A stretch of 64,000 nucleotides of DNA from Falsiroseomonas tokyonensis (GCF_019024325.1 NZ_JAFNJS010000008.1:124001-188000), one strand, 5' to 3'; positions 51,546 to 59,327 are shown, numbered from the stretch's first letter. Program-made: numbers and translations. Notes: generated from the sequence alone by a model not told the origin.

Positions 51546-52381
51546 TGAACCAGATCACCAAGACGACGGAGACCCCGGAGGCCAAGCTGCGTCAGCAGCT
51601 GTCCAGCATGGCGCCGCAGTTCGCGATGGCGCTGCCCAGCCACATCAAGCCGGAGAAGCTGCAGCGCGTTGTGATGACGGTCGCGCAGCAGAACCCGGCG
51701 TTGCTCGACGCGGATCGCCGCAGCCTGCTGGGCGCCTGCCTGAAGTGCGCCGCGGATGGCCTGATCCCGGACGGGCGCGAGGCCGCGCTCGTGATGTTCA
51801 AGGACAAGGTCCAGTATATGCCGATGATGGCCGGCCTGCTGAAGCGGGCGCGGAACAGCGGCGAGATCGCGGGCGTCATCGCGCAGGTCATCTATGAGCG
51901 CGACGAGTTCATCCAGACCCCGGATGATTTCGATCACCCGATCCGCCACCGCCCTCCGGCGCTGGGTCAGGACCGCGGTAAGCCGATCGGCGCCTATGCG
52001 CTCGGCAAGCTGAAGGACGGCACCGTCGTCTCCGAGGTGATGTCGCTGTCGGAGATCGAGAAAGTGCGGCGGGTCAGCCGTGCGAGCGGGGCCGGCCCCT
52101 GGGTCCAGTGGTGGGACGAGATGGCCCGCAAGACGGTGTTCCGGCGCCTGTCCAAGTGGCTGCCGATGGACGCAGAGGATGCGGATCGCGTCGAGCAGGC
52201 CATGCGTCGGGACGATAGCCTTGGCGCGCCGCAGGGTGATGCGGACGCGGCCCGTGGCGTGATTCTGGAGGGCGAGGCGGCCGAGAGCGGCAGCAGCCGC
52301 CTGGATGCGCTGGAGGGCAGCTTGGCGCAGGCCGACGAAGACGACTTCCCCGGCACCGCCACCACGGCGCAGGGAGCCTGA
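51545..52381 (+). CDS. recT: RecT ssDNA-annealing protein
   Basis: 278 residues. Conserved blocks SLLGACLKCAADGLIPDGREAALV, VQYMPMMAGLLKRAR and RKTVFRRLSKWLP are diagnostic for RecT. It anneals complementary single strands with the upstream nuclease to drive phage recombination and circularisation. Confidence 0.92.
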   Translation: MNQITKTTETPEAKLRQQLSSMAPQFAMALPSHIKPEKLQRVVMTVAQQNPALLDADRRSLLGACLKCAADGLIPDGREAALVMFKDKVQYMPMMAGLLKRARNSGEIAGVIAQVIYERDEFIQTPDDFDHPIRHRPPALGQDRGKPIGAYALGKLKDGTVVSEVMSLSEIEKVRRVSRASGAGPWVQWWDEMARKTVFRRLSKWLPMDAEDADRVEQAMRRDDSLGAPQGDADAARGVILEGEAAESGSSRLDALEGSLAQADEDDFPGTATTAQGA

Positions 52382-52384
52382 CCG

Positions 52385-53041
52385 ATGCCCTGGACCGACA
52401 TTCTCCCCCAGCGCGGTGTGCGCATCAGCGCCGCGCCCGGCGTCACCGTGTCCTGGCGCGTCAAGACCAAGGGCACCCCGATCATGGCCGTGACCATCGG
52501 GGCCGAGCTGGCGACGAGCCTGGGATGGGCTGCCAAGCAGCGGGTTCGCGTTCGCATGGACCGCGCGGCCGGGCTGCTGAGGTTCGACCGGACCGACGAC
52601 CTGGCCCGGAGCTTTGCGCTTCATGGGACGAAGACCACGCCCGTGGTGGCTGTGAATTTCTCCCCACCGAACATGGGCGTGGACGGTCAGCAGAAGGCCA
52701 CGCCTGTGCAGCATCGGGTCGAGGATGGCGGGCTGACGGTGGAGTTGCCGGGATGGGCGCGTCCTGCCGCTGCTCCCGTGCCGGCCCCAAAGACCGCGCC
52801 AATCACTGAGCGCGTCACCGGGAAGACGTTGGTGAAGTCTGCACCAGCCGTTCAACCAGACAGCCCGCTCGCCGCGCTGCCGCCGGACGACGCCGAGGAA
52901 GCGCGCCAGATGATGCGCAACGGCAAGGTCGGCGCGCGCGACTTGGCCGAGTATTTCGGCTGGCCGCAGGAGCAGTCGATTAAGGTCGCAGCGGCCATCC
53001 GGGACGAGATGGCGGCGCGGGCGCGCGGGACGGCGGCATGA
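52385..53041 (+). CDS. Phage protein of unknown function
   Basis: 218 residues. Beta-rich N-terminal half (GVTVSWRVKTKGTPIMAVTI), proline linker and a C-terminal helical part with DLAEYFGWPQEQSIKVAAAI, which could bind DNA. The stop overlaps the methyltransferase start. Confidence 0.6.
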   Translation: MPWTDILPQRGVRISAAPGVTVSWRVKTKGTPIMAVTIGAELATSLGWAAKQRVRVRMDRAAGLLRFDRTDDLARSFALHGTKTTPVVAVNFSPPNMGVDGQQKATPVQHRVEDGGLTVELPGWARPAAAPVPAPKTAPITERVTGKTLVKSAPAVQPDSPLAALPPDDAEEARQMMRNGKVGARDLAEYFGWPQEQSIKVAAAIRDEMAARARGTAA

Positions 53042-54711
53042 ACGCGATCGGTGCCCGCCTCGGCCGCCGTCGGACTCCGCTGGCGTCCAGCCAGTGGCCA
53101 CTGGACGGAGGCATCACCGTCGTCCTGTTCGCCGGCCTCGGCGGCGCCTGCGCCGGGCTGGAGGAGGCAGGGTGCCCGGTCCAGGTAGCGAACAACCACG
53201 ACGATGTGGCGCTCGCCGCCCATGCCGCGCTGCACCCGCACACGCGGCACGTTCGGGGCGACATCTTCGACGTGGATCCGATCGCCGCGACCAGCGGGCG
53301 GCGCGTGCGGGTGCTGTGGGCTTCGCCGGACTGCCGGGATCATTCGGTGGCGAAGGGTGGCGCGCCGCGCTCGCCGCGCGTGCGGAGCCTGCCGTGGCAG
53401 GCCTGCCGCTGGGCCGGCAAGACGCAGCCGGAGGTGATCTTCCTGGAGAATGTCCGGGAGATCCGGGGCTGGGGGCCGCTGGTCGCGAAGCGGTGCCGGC
53501 AGACCGGCCGGGTGATGAAGGCTGACGGAACCGTCGCCGCGCCAGGCGAGCGCGTGCCGGTGCGCGAGCAGATGCTGGTGCGGGACACCGCCCGCCTTGG
53601 GCGCAGCTTCCGGCGATGGGTGCGCCACCTGCGGCGCCTCGGCTACGCCTATGAGGACCGCGACCTGAACTGCGCGGACTATGGCATTCCGACCAGCCGC
53701 AGGCGCTTCTTCGCGGTGGCGCGTCGGGACGGCCTGCCGATCGCTTGGCCCGCCCGCACCCACGCGCCGCGCGAGCAAGCGAAGGCGATGGACCTGGCGC
53801 CCTGGGTGGCGGCGAGCACAATCATTGATTGGTCTCTGCCCCTGCCAAGCATCTTCGACCGCAAGCGCCCGCTGGCGCCGGCGACGGAACGGCGCATCGC
53901 CACCGGCCTGCGGCGCTTCGTGCTGGACAACCCGCAGCCCTTCCTGGTGCCGCTGACGCATAGCGGCGCCCCGCGAATCTACCCGGCCGGGTATATCCCG
54001 CTGCCGACGATCACGACGGCGCATCGCGGGGAGGTGGCGGTGGTCGCGCCGGTCATGGTGCAGACCGGCTATGGCGAGCGAGCCGGCCAGGCGCCGCGCG
54101 CGCTGGATCTGGCGCAGCCGATCGGCACCCAGGTCGGCGCCAACAAGTTCGCCATAGCCGCGGCATGGATGGCGCAGCACAACCTCGGCGCGGTGGGCGT
54201 GCGCGCCGATGCGCCGCTGTCCACCCTCACAACCGCCGGGACGCAGCAGCAGCTCGCCGCGGGCTTCCTGACGAAGTTCCAGCAGAACAGCGTGGGCCAG
54301 AAGCCGACCGCGCCATTGGACACGGTGATGGCAGGCGCCACGCGCTTTGCCGCCGTCGCGGCCTTCCTGACGAAATACTACGGCGAGGGCGGGACGGCGC
54401 AGGGTTGCGACGAAGCGCTGCACACCGTCTCGACCAAGGCCCGCTTCGGCGTCGTGACCGTGACGATCCAGGGCGAGCCCTATGTGGTCGCCGACATCGG
54501 CATGCGGATGCTCGAGCCGAGCGAGGCCGCTGCGGCGCATGAGCTGACCCTGCCGCGGGAGATCGTGGTGGACGGCCGCCGCCGGCCGCTGACGAAGACC
54601 GAGGCGATGAGGCTGATCGGCAACAGCGTTCCGAAGCGCATGGCCAGGCTGCTGGCCGAGGCGAATGTGGTTCACGCGCTGGCCGCGCCGGGGCGAAGGA
54701 GCGCGGCATGA
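53038..54711 (+). CDS. DNA cytosine-5 methyltransferase
   Basis: 557 residues. Motif I VVLFAGLGGACAGLEEAG, catalytic motif IV as ASPDCRDHS (PDC in place of PCQ, a common phage variant), motif VI FLENVREI, motif VIII region RRRFFAVARR and motif X RLIGNSVPKR. A long segment between VIII and X (about 170-480) includes repeated halves FLTKFQQNSVGQ and FLTKYYGEGG and probably recognises the target. No restriction enzyme is adjacent, so it is an orphan enzyme that may protect phage DNA. Confidence 0.92.
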   Translation: MNAIGARLGRRRTPLASSQWPLDGGITVVLFAGLGGACAGLEEAGCPVQVANNHDDVALAAHAALHPHTRHVRGDIFDVDPIAATSGRRVRVLWASPDCRDHSVAKGGAPRSPRVRSLPWQACRWAGKTQPEVIFLENVREIRGWGPLVAKRCRQTGRVMKADGTVAAPGERVPVREQMLVRDTARLGRSFRRWVRHLRRLGYAYEDRDLNCADYGIPTSRRRFFAVARRDGLPIAWPARTHAPREQAKAMDLAPWVAASTIIDWSLPLPSIFDRKRPLAPATERRIATGLRRFVLDNPQPFLVPLTHSGAPRIYPAGYIPLPTITTAHRGEVAVVAPVMVQTGYGERAGQAPRALDLAQPIGTQVGANKFAIAAAWMAQHNLGAVGVRADAPLSTLTTAGTQQQLAAGFLTKFQQNSVGQKPTAPLDTVMAGATRFAAVAAFLTKYYGEGGTAQGCDEALHTVSTKARFGVVTVTIQGEPYVVADIGMRMLEPSEAAAAHELTLPREIVVDGRRRPLTKTEAMRLIGNSVPKRMARLLAEANVVHALAAPGRRSAA

Positions 54712-55205
54712 CGCAGGAAGAACGCGCGGCGCTGCTGGCGAAGGCGGAGAAGGCGACGCCGGGGCCGTGGGATACGAGCTGCGGCCCGTCCGCCGTCAGT
54801 GATATCTTTGAAGAGGGCGACTTCAACATCTACCCGCCGCTAGGCCAATTTGGCCCGGTCGCCATTGGTGCGGGCGCCCACAACGCCGCCTTCATCGCCG
54901 CCGCCGATCCGACCACGGTGAAGGCCCTGCTCGCCGCGCTGGATGCGGCGCGCGAAGAATGCCTGCGGACGGGCCGGCTGCTGAATGCGGACCTGCAGCA
55001 CCAGATGGCCGAGCGCGACGAAGCCCGCGCTGAGCTCGCCGCCGCGCAGGCGGAGATCGCGCGGCTGCGGGAGGCGCTGGAGCGATACGGGGAACGGTAT
55101 TGCGAAGGCTGGTGCCACGACGGCGGAGCTGGATGCTTTACGGATTGCGGAGGCTGCGAGGCTTGGGCCGCCCTTGCATCGCCGGGCGCGGGAGACGGCG
55201 CATGA
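54708..55205 (+). CDS. Ead/Ea22-like phage protein
   Basis: 165 residues. The N-terminal KAEKATPGPWD and HNAAFIAAADPTTVKALLAALD are the Ead/Ea22-like signature, followed by a coiled coil and a Cys-rich end. Function unknown; common in early operons of phages. Confidence 0.7.
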   Translation: MTQEERAALLAKAEKATPGPWDTSCGPSAVSDIFEEGDFNIYPPLGQFGPVAIGAGAHNAAFIAAADPTTVKALLAALDAAREECLRTGRLLNADLQHQMAERDEARAELAAAQAEIARLREALERYGERYCEGWCHDGGAGCFTDCGGCEAWAALASPGAGDGA

Positions 55206-55504
55206 CGGACACGAGCAGCGCCGCCATCGAGCGGCTGGCGAGATGCTACGACCTGGAAGCGGCGCGCTTCGCCCCCGGCATGCCGGGTCAGGTGCACAAG
55301 CAAGAGACCGCCGCCACCCTCCGCGCCCTCGCGGCCGAGCGGGACGCGCTGCGGGCGGCGCTGGTCGCGGCGCGGCAAACGATCCTCGACCTGAAGCCCA
55401 TGGCTGATGTCGAGGGCAGCGATGATGACTGGGTTGGCGACATAGACGCCGCCCTCGCACGCATCCCCGCGCAGCCCGCCGCGCAGGCCGGGGAGGGCGT
55501 GTGA
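55202..55504 (+). CDS. Small phage protein with coiled coil
   Basis: 100 residues from MTDTSSAAIERLARCYDLEA, overlapping the previous stop. LRALAAERDALRAALVAARQ is a helical heptad region. Similar modular small proteins occur in many early operons. Confidence 0.55.
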   Translation: MTDTSSAAIERLARCYDLEAARFAPGMPGQVHKQETAATLRALAAERDALRAALVAARQTILDLKPMADVEGSDDDWVGDIDAALARIPAQPAAQAGEGV

Positions 55505-55740
55505 TGGGCGAGATCGTAATCAAGAAATGGCGCTGCGACCGGTGCCACGCCATCCACGACAACAAGCCGCATGTTGTGGAGACTGTCGAGGTTTCGGCCC
55601 ACGAATACCTTGAATGGGCTGTCGGCGAACTGATGGTGTGGAAGGAGATGTGCCAAACCTGCAACTGGACGGTCAGGAGGGAACTACGCGCCATGCTCGC
55701 GTCGGCAAAGGCCGCGCAGGCCGGGGAGCCGGACGCATGA
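55504..55740 (+). CDS. Small zinc-ribbon phage protein
   Basis: 78 residues. Two CxxC pairs: RCDRCHAIHDNKPH and CQTCNW. One-base overlap at the start (TGATG) and ATGA at the end. Perhaps a nucleic-acid binding protein. Confidence 0.6.
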   Translation: MGEIVIKKWRCDRCHAIHDNKPHVVETVEVSAHEYLEWAVGELMVWKEMCQTCNWTVRRELRAMLASAKAAQAGEPDA

Positions 55741-56315
55741 CCGCGATGCAGCCCGGCGCGGGCGACCTGTTTGACACACCGCGCCATCATGCCGGCAATC
55801 GCGTTCTGGCCAGGTCCGCTGGCAGCCAAGGGACGGCCGTGTTTGGCGGTCCGCTCGATTGCTACCGCTACCGTCTCGGGCGCCGCTGGGGCGAAGGGCC
55901 GTCAGTGCTGTTCGTTATGATGAACCCCAGCACAGCGAGCGCCGAAGCCGACGACGCGACCATTGCCAAGGTCACAAAGTTCGCCAAGCGATGGGGCTTC
56001 GGCGGGCTGCTGATCGGAAACGTCCACGCTTACCGCTGCACGGATCAGGCGCGGCTTGTGGAGGCGTCTGACCCAATCGGCCCCGACAACGACCGCCATT
56101 TGCGGGAGATGGCGGCGGAGGCAATTCAAATCGTGATGGCCTACGGCACGCCGAAGATTGTCCCTCTGCGGCAGCACGGCCCAGAGGTCGCCCGGATGCT
56201 GATACGCGACGGGCACAAGTTGTATGCGCTGCGTGTCAGCGCGGCCGGCATGCCATGGCATCCGCTCTACCTGCCTGGCGACACGATACCCAAGCCATGG
56301 AGCCCCGGCCCATGA
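55737..56315 (+). CDS. DUF1643 family protein
   Basis: 192 residues from MTAMQPGAGDLFDTPRHH. Core pattern LFVMMNPSTASAEADDATI, KRWGFGGLLIGNVHAYRCTD and DPIGPDNDRHL is DUF1643. The fold resembles uracil-DNA glycosylase-like proteins, but the activity is unknown. Confidence 0.85.
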   Translation: MTAMQPGAGDLFDTPRHHAGNRVLARSAGSQGTAVFGGPLDCYRYRLGRRWGEGPSVLFVMMNPSTASAEADDATIAKVTKFAKRWGFGGLLIGNVHAYRCTDQARLVEASDPIGPDNDRHLREMAAEAIQIVMAYGTPKIVPLRQHGPEVARMLIRDGHKLYALRVSAAGMPWHPLYLPGDTIPKPWSPGP

Positions 56316-56962
56316 CCCCGATGCAGAGTGACCCCGCCGCGCCCGCGTGGCCGGATGACGTGGTGGAGGCAGTGGCGCGCGCTTTGTGCGAGGACGACGG
56401 CTATCCGCCGGACCAGATCGCCGGGCCGCCCGGATACCCGCCGCGCTGGCGCGATTATGCGCATCACGCCCGCGCAGCCCTCGCCGCCCTCGCACCGTGG
56501 ATCGCAGCCAAGCGCGCTGCGGCCGAGCGGCGGGGGATCGAGCGGGCGGCAGCGGAATTCGAGCGATGCGCGCATGAAGATGGCCGAGCGGAATGCTGCG
56601 GTCGTGGCGCCGGCGGTTGGAGCTCGCATCCGCCGGAGTGCTGCGGCGACCCGGATTACGTGATCAGCGCAGATCGCGGCGCATCGGCTATCCGCGCCCT
56701 CCCGCCCTCGGACCCGGCCGCCGCGTCTGCGCTGGCCGAGCTGCTGCGGCGCGCGGTGGCGGAGGAGCGAGAGCGGATCATCGAGGCGGTTCGCGATGAG
56801 GCAGACACGACGCCATGCGACGAGGACGCCAAGGTCGTTGAGGACGTGGCCGACCTGATCGAGGCCGACTTCAACTATGAGGCAGCCGAGGCGATGAAGC
56901 GTGTTCGCGAAGGCGAGGACGAAGCCGCGATCAAAGCGCGCGGCGATGGAGGCGCGGCATGA
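56312..56962 (+). CDS. Phage protein of unknown function with cysteine cluster
   Basis: 216 residues from MTPMQSDPAAPAWPDDVVEA. Helical ends and a central Cys cluster (ECCGRGAGG...PPECCGD). Overlaps at both ends suggest co-translation. Confidence 0.55.
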   Translation: MTPMQSDPAAPAWPDDVVEAVARALCEDDGYPPDQIAGPPGYPPRWRDYAHHARAALAALAPWIAAKRAAAERRGIERAAAEFERCAHEDGRAECCGRGAGGWSSHPPECCGDPDYVISADRGASAIRALPPSDPAAASALAELLRRAVAEERERIIEAVRDEADTTPCDEDAKVVEDVADLIEADFNYEAAEAMKRVREGEDEAAIKARGDGGAA

Positions 56963-57186
56963 GCGACCCTCTCCGCACCGCCCTGGACGCTGCGGCGCTG
57001 GCGATGATGACGCCGGCGGACCGCATGCACGCCGAGCAGTTCCACGGCGGTAAGCCGGGGCCCGGGCATAGGGCGCAGGCGGCGCTGGGAATTGCTGCGT
57101 TTCAGCGGGCGCTGCCGCCATGCTGGCACATGGACAAGCCGCGCGAAGAAATCGCCGCCGCAGTGGAGCGCGCAGCCCATGACTGA
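56959..57186 (+). CDS. Small phage protein
   Basis: 75 residues, helical (MTPADRMHAEQFHGGKPG). ATGA overlap at the start. Unknown. Confidence 0.5.
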   Translation: MSDPLRTALDAAALAMMTPADRMHAEQFHGGKPGPGHRAQAALGIAAFQRALPPCWHMDKPREEIAAAVERAAHD

Positions 57187-57367
57187 CCAGTCTACCTCCG
57201 CCGCCGAACGCAGCGCAGGCGCGCCACCGGTCGATCATGAGATGCGGTGCTGCGTGTGCGGCAAGGTGCTGGGCGCCAGCTACGCGGCTCGGGTGGGGCC
57301 GCCGTTGATGCAGGTTTGCAGCAAGCAGTGCGCCGGGATGGCGCCGTTCGGGAGGGTGCAACGATGA
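57179..57367 (+). CDS. Small zinc-finger-like phage protein
   Basis: 62 residues with MRCCVCGKVLG (CxxC) and QVCSKQC (CxxxC), likely one zinc site. It overlaps the previous gene by 8 bp and the next by 4 bp (ATGA). Confidence 0.55.
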   Translation: MTDQSTSAAERSAGAPPVDHEMRCCVCGKVLGASYAARVGPPLMQVCSKQCAGMAPFGRVQR

Positions 57368-58071
57368 CCGTGCTTGCTGACGCCCTTCGCTCTGCCGGCT
57401 TTTCCACTGCCACTGAGCGCCTCGCGAGGCTTGCTCGCAAGATTGCCGCTACCGACTGGCCGATAACGCCGCCTGTCGCCTGGACGGACCACGTTGCCGC
57501 GCTGCGGCTTAAGGAGGTCGCTTTGTCTGCTGTGAAATCTAACCCACGCAATTGGGACGGCGCCCGCGACGCTTTGTTCAAGGCAGTCCGCGCGGACCCA
57601 TCGCTGCTGTGGGAAATGGTCGCGCCGTTCCGTAACCAGGCTGCGCAGATGGTGCTTACCGCTGCCGCCACGGAGATGCGGCGCGAAGAGTTGGCCCGTC
57701 AGGGCCAGGGGGCGGGCCATACAAGATCCGACTACCAAGCCGGTCATGCCCGCCCCTCAACCAACGCCCCCGCAAAGGGGCAAGGCGGCTCCGGCCATCG
57801 AGGCGCTGGCAACCATGAACAGATTGCCGGGGCCGCCGCCATTACCGCCGCCGTCAAGCGGTCGCTGCTGGACACGTTCCTTGTGAACGGCCAGCCTATC
57901 GGCAACCTGACGCCGCGCGAAGCTGACGCATGGGCTGCCAGTCGCGAGCGCGATGCGCGCTTCGTGCGGCGCCTGACAGAGAACTTGCCGCCGGATCAGC
58001 CGATCCGCGCCTTCCGCACGGCGGAGGATGCAGAACGCATCTATCAGGATGCGGAGGCGACCCATGCTTGA
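57364..58071 (+). CDS. Unknown protein carrying two 30-nt-loop hairpin elements (gene A)
   Basis: 235 residues. The N-terminal about 115 residues are helical (LWEMVAPFRNQAAQMVLTAA). Two elements of the hairpin array lie in the middle and are read as GHTRSDYQAGHA and GHRGAGNHEQIA, in Gly/Pro/Ala-rich, probably flexible sequence. The C-terminal part (LLDTFLVNGQPIGNLTPREADAW, then SRERDARFVRRL) looks folded and conserved-like. It overlaps gene B by 8 bp, so the two are probably translated together. I do not recognise a family with known function. Its position is two genes upstream of xis/int. Confidence 0.7.
   Translation: MTVLADALRSAGFSTATERLARLARKIAATDWPITPPVAWTDHVAALRLKEVALSAVKSNPRNWDGARDALFKAVRADPSLLWEMVAPFRNQAAQMVLTAAATEMRREELARQGQGAGHTRSDYQAGHARPSTNAPAKGQGGSGHRGAGNHEQIAGAAAITAAVKRSLLDTFLVNGQPIGNLTPREADAWAASRERDARFVRRLTENLPPDQPIRAFRTAEDAERIYQDAEATHA
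57709..57756 (+). repeat. Hairpin H1
   Basis: Stem 9 bp (57709-57717/57748-57756), plus an outer G-T pair. Loop 57718-57747. Variable segments ACAAGATCC and AGCCGGTCA. Read in gene A as G-H-x5-Q-x3-A. Confidence 0.9.
57784..57837 (+). repeat. Hairpin H2
   Basis: Stem 12 bp with one G-T pair (57784-57795/57826-57837). Loop 57796-57825. Variable segments CGAGGCGCT and TGAACAGAT. Read in gene A as G-H-x5-H-x3-A. Confidence 0.9.
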
Positions 58072-59044
58072 CCAGATCGCGGAGCGGCCTAGCCGTAGCC
58101 GCGTGCGCCGTCCGGCCATTGTATCGGTGTCAACCAGACATGGATTGCCGGACGGCGCGACAATTTCAGAGATCGGGGGCCAAGTTAGCTCTGTTGGCCA
58201 TACCAACTGTGCCCCCGTCGGAGAGGGCCATCGAACTGATGGCGACCATACCACCAGTGCCCTCTCCGACACATGCGCGGCGCTAAAGGCGCTGCAACGC
58301 AAGCGACGGTTCTGCATCGTCTCGCAGAGCCGTTGCGACCGATCCTGCGAGGCCTTCATCGCGTCCATGCTCGGCTACCGGGCAGATCAGGACGAGACGG
58401 CGCGCAAGGCGGTCTGGCAACAAGCTTCGGCCATTCGCAAGATGGTCGAGGGAGGCGGAGGCGGCCATAGTCATAGTGAAGACCAGTGGCGGCATGCCCT
58501 CTCCGCCTCCACCCCCATCATCCTGCAAAGCGCCGCCGCGCGCGCTGGGTGGGACAAGCTGCGCGCCGAATGCGAGCGCGACATGCGCCGCCTCGCCAAG
58601 ACGCTCCCGGTCTATGGTTGGGCGCAGCAGGTGCGCGGCTTCGGTGACCTAGGCCTGGCGATCGTCATCGGCGAGACGGGCGACCTGAGCCTGTATGCGA
58701 CCAAGGAACGGGTGTGGAAGCGCCTTGGCCTGGCGGTCATCGAAGGCTTCCGGCAGTCGCGGCGTAGCGACGTTGAGCAAGCTGCAGCGCATGGGTTCAA
58801 CCCCAAGCGCCGGGCCGAAATATGGGCGATCGCAGACGCGATGTTCCGGCACCAGTGGCGGGGCGCCAAGGAAGACGCGCCGCCCCACGCTCTCGGCCCC
58901 TACGGGGAGGCCTACGCACGCCGGAAGGCAGGGACGGAGGCGCGCGAGTGGACCCCGAAGCACCGGGATAATGATGCCCGCCGGATCATGACCAAGCAGT
59001 TGGTTGAGGATCTGTGGCGGGAATGGAGGAAGGCCAATGGCTAA
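58064..59044 (+). CDS. Unknown protein carrying four hairpin elements, with an IS110-like C-terminal segment (gene B)
   Basis: 326 residues from MLDQIAERPSRSRVRRPA. Residues about 14-155 span four hairpin elements and are low in structure. From about residue 170, the sequence becomes well folded: LPVYGWAQQVRGFGDLGLA, IVIGETGDLS and VWKRLGLAV, a helix-hairpin-helix pattern like the Transposase_20 domain of IS110-family proteins, then HGFNPKRRAEIWAIADAM. The N-terminal DEDD/RuvC-like domain of IS110 recombinases is not seen, so similarity is partial. The stop lies 6 bp into the excisionase gene. Confidence 0.7.
   Translation: MLDQIAERPSRSRVRRPAIVSVSTRHGLPDGATISEIGGQVSSVGHTNCAPVGEGHRTDGDHTTSALSDTCAALKALQRKRRFCIVSQSRCDRSCEAFIASMLGYRADQDETARKAVWQQASAIRKMVEGGGGGHSHSEDQWRHALSASTPIILQSAAARAGWDKLRAECERDMRRLAKTLPVYGWAQQVRGFGDLGLAIVIGETGDLSLYATKERVWKRLGLAVIEGFRQSRRSDVEQAAAHGFNPKRRAEIWAIADAMFRHQWRGAKEDAPPHALGPYGEAYARRKAGTEAREWTPKHRDNDARRIMTKQLVEDLWREWRKANG
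58105..58158 (+). repeat. Hairpin H3 (different codon phase)
   Basis: Perfect 12-bp stem (58105-58116/58147-58158). Loop 58117-58146. Variable segments TGTATCGGT and GACATGGAT. It lies just after the start of gene B. The loop begins at the third base of a codon, unlike the other five copies. Confidence 0.9.
58174..58217 (+). repeat. Hairpin H4
   Basis: Perfect 7-bp stem (58174-58180/58211-58217). Loop 58181-58210, starting CAA. Variable segments GTTAGCTCT and TACCAACTG. Shares its last base with H5. Confidence 0.88.
58217..58270 (+). repeat. Hairpin H5
   Basis: Perfect 12-bp stem (58217-58228/58259-58270). Loop 58229-58258. Variable segments CGAACTGAT and TACCACCAG. An inner stem between loop positions 7-14 and 23-30 is possible (7 of 8 pairs). 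Confidence 0.92.
58451..58510 (+). repeat. Hairpin H6
   Basis: 15-bp stem with one C-C mismatch and one G-T pair (58451-58465/58496-58510). Loop 58466-58495. Variable segments AGTCATAGT and GTGGCGGCA. Read in gene B as G-H-x5-Q-x3-A. Confidence 0.88.
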
Positions 59045-59327
59045 CTCCGTGAGCAGCCTGCCCCCGCCACCTCTCACCCCGGAGGCACTTGCGAACCGCT
59101 GGGATTGCAAGCCGGACCACATCCGAGCACTGTGCCGACAGGGCCGGCTGCGCCACTTTTCGGTTGGGCGGCAGGTCCGCATCCCCCAAGACGCAGCACT
59201 GGAATACGAATCCCGATGCGGGAAAAGCTCTACCGAGGCTGGTGGTATGCGGTCTGGCGCGAAGACGGCAGGACACACCGCCGTGCTCTCCGCACCCAGG
59301 ATCATGATGCCGCCAAGCGGGCGCTGA
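59037..59327 (+). CDS. Excisionase-like HTH protein
   Basis: 96 residues. LTPEALANRWDCKPDHIRALCRQGRLRHFSVGRQVRIPQDAALEYE (continuous in the protein; quoted key parts are LANRWDCKPDHIR and FSVGRQVRI) is the MerR/HTH_17-type winged helix of excisionases. The 3' end overlaps int by 112 bp in another frame. It would direct integrase to excision. Confidence 0.8.
   Translation: MANSVSSLPPPPLTPEALANRWDCKPDHIRALCRQGRLRHFSVGRQVRIPQDAALEYESRCGKSSTEAGGMRSGAKTAGHTAVLSAPRIMMPPSGR

Larger units (their letters stand above)
57709..58510 (+). repeat. Array of six hairpins with exactly 30-nt signature loops
   Basis: Six structures across genes A and B. Each has complementary arms ending GGC / GCC next to a loop of exactly 30 nt with the pattern CAW-N9-G-N4-CCA-N9-T. 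The 9-nt segments and the stems differ between copies. Spacing between neighbours is 27, 267, 15, -1 and 180 bp. Individual copies follow as H1 to H6. Confidence 0.9.

Noticed and set aside
53038-54711. Restriction-modification system
   Set aside because: Only the methyltransferase is present; neighbouring genes show no endonuclease motif.
55971-56006. Possible seventh 30-nt loop element (gccaag...gccaag)
   Set aside because: It matches several signature positions by chance, but the final T is missing and the flanks are not complementary.
57709-58510. CRISPR array
   Set aside because: There are no repeated direct sequences with spacers. Stems differ between copies and spacing is irregular; only the loop signature is shared.
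57709-58510. Integron attC sites
   Set aside because: No conserved R/L boxes (GTTRRRY) and the copies lie within two coding frames without cassette borders. The nearby integrase is a phage type without an IntI-specific insertion that I can see.
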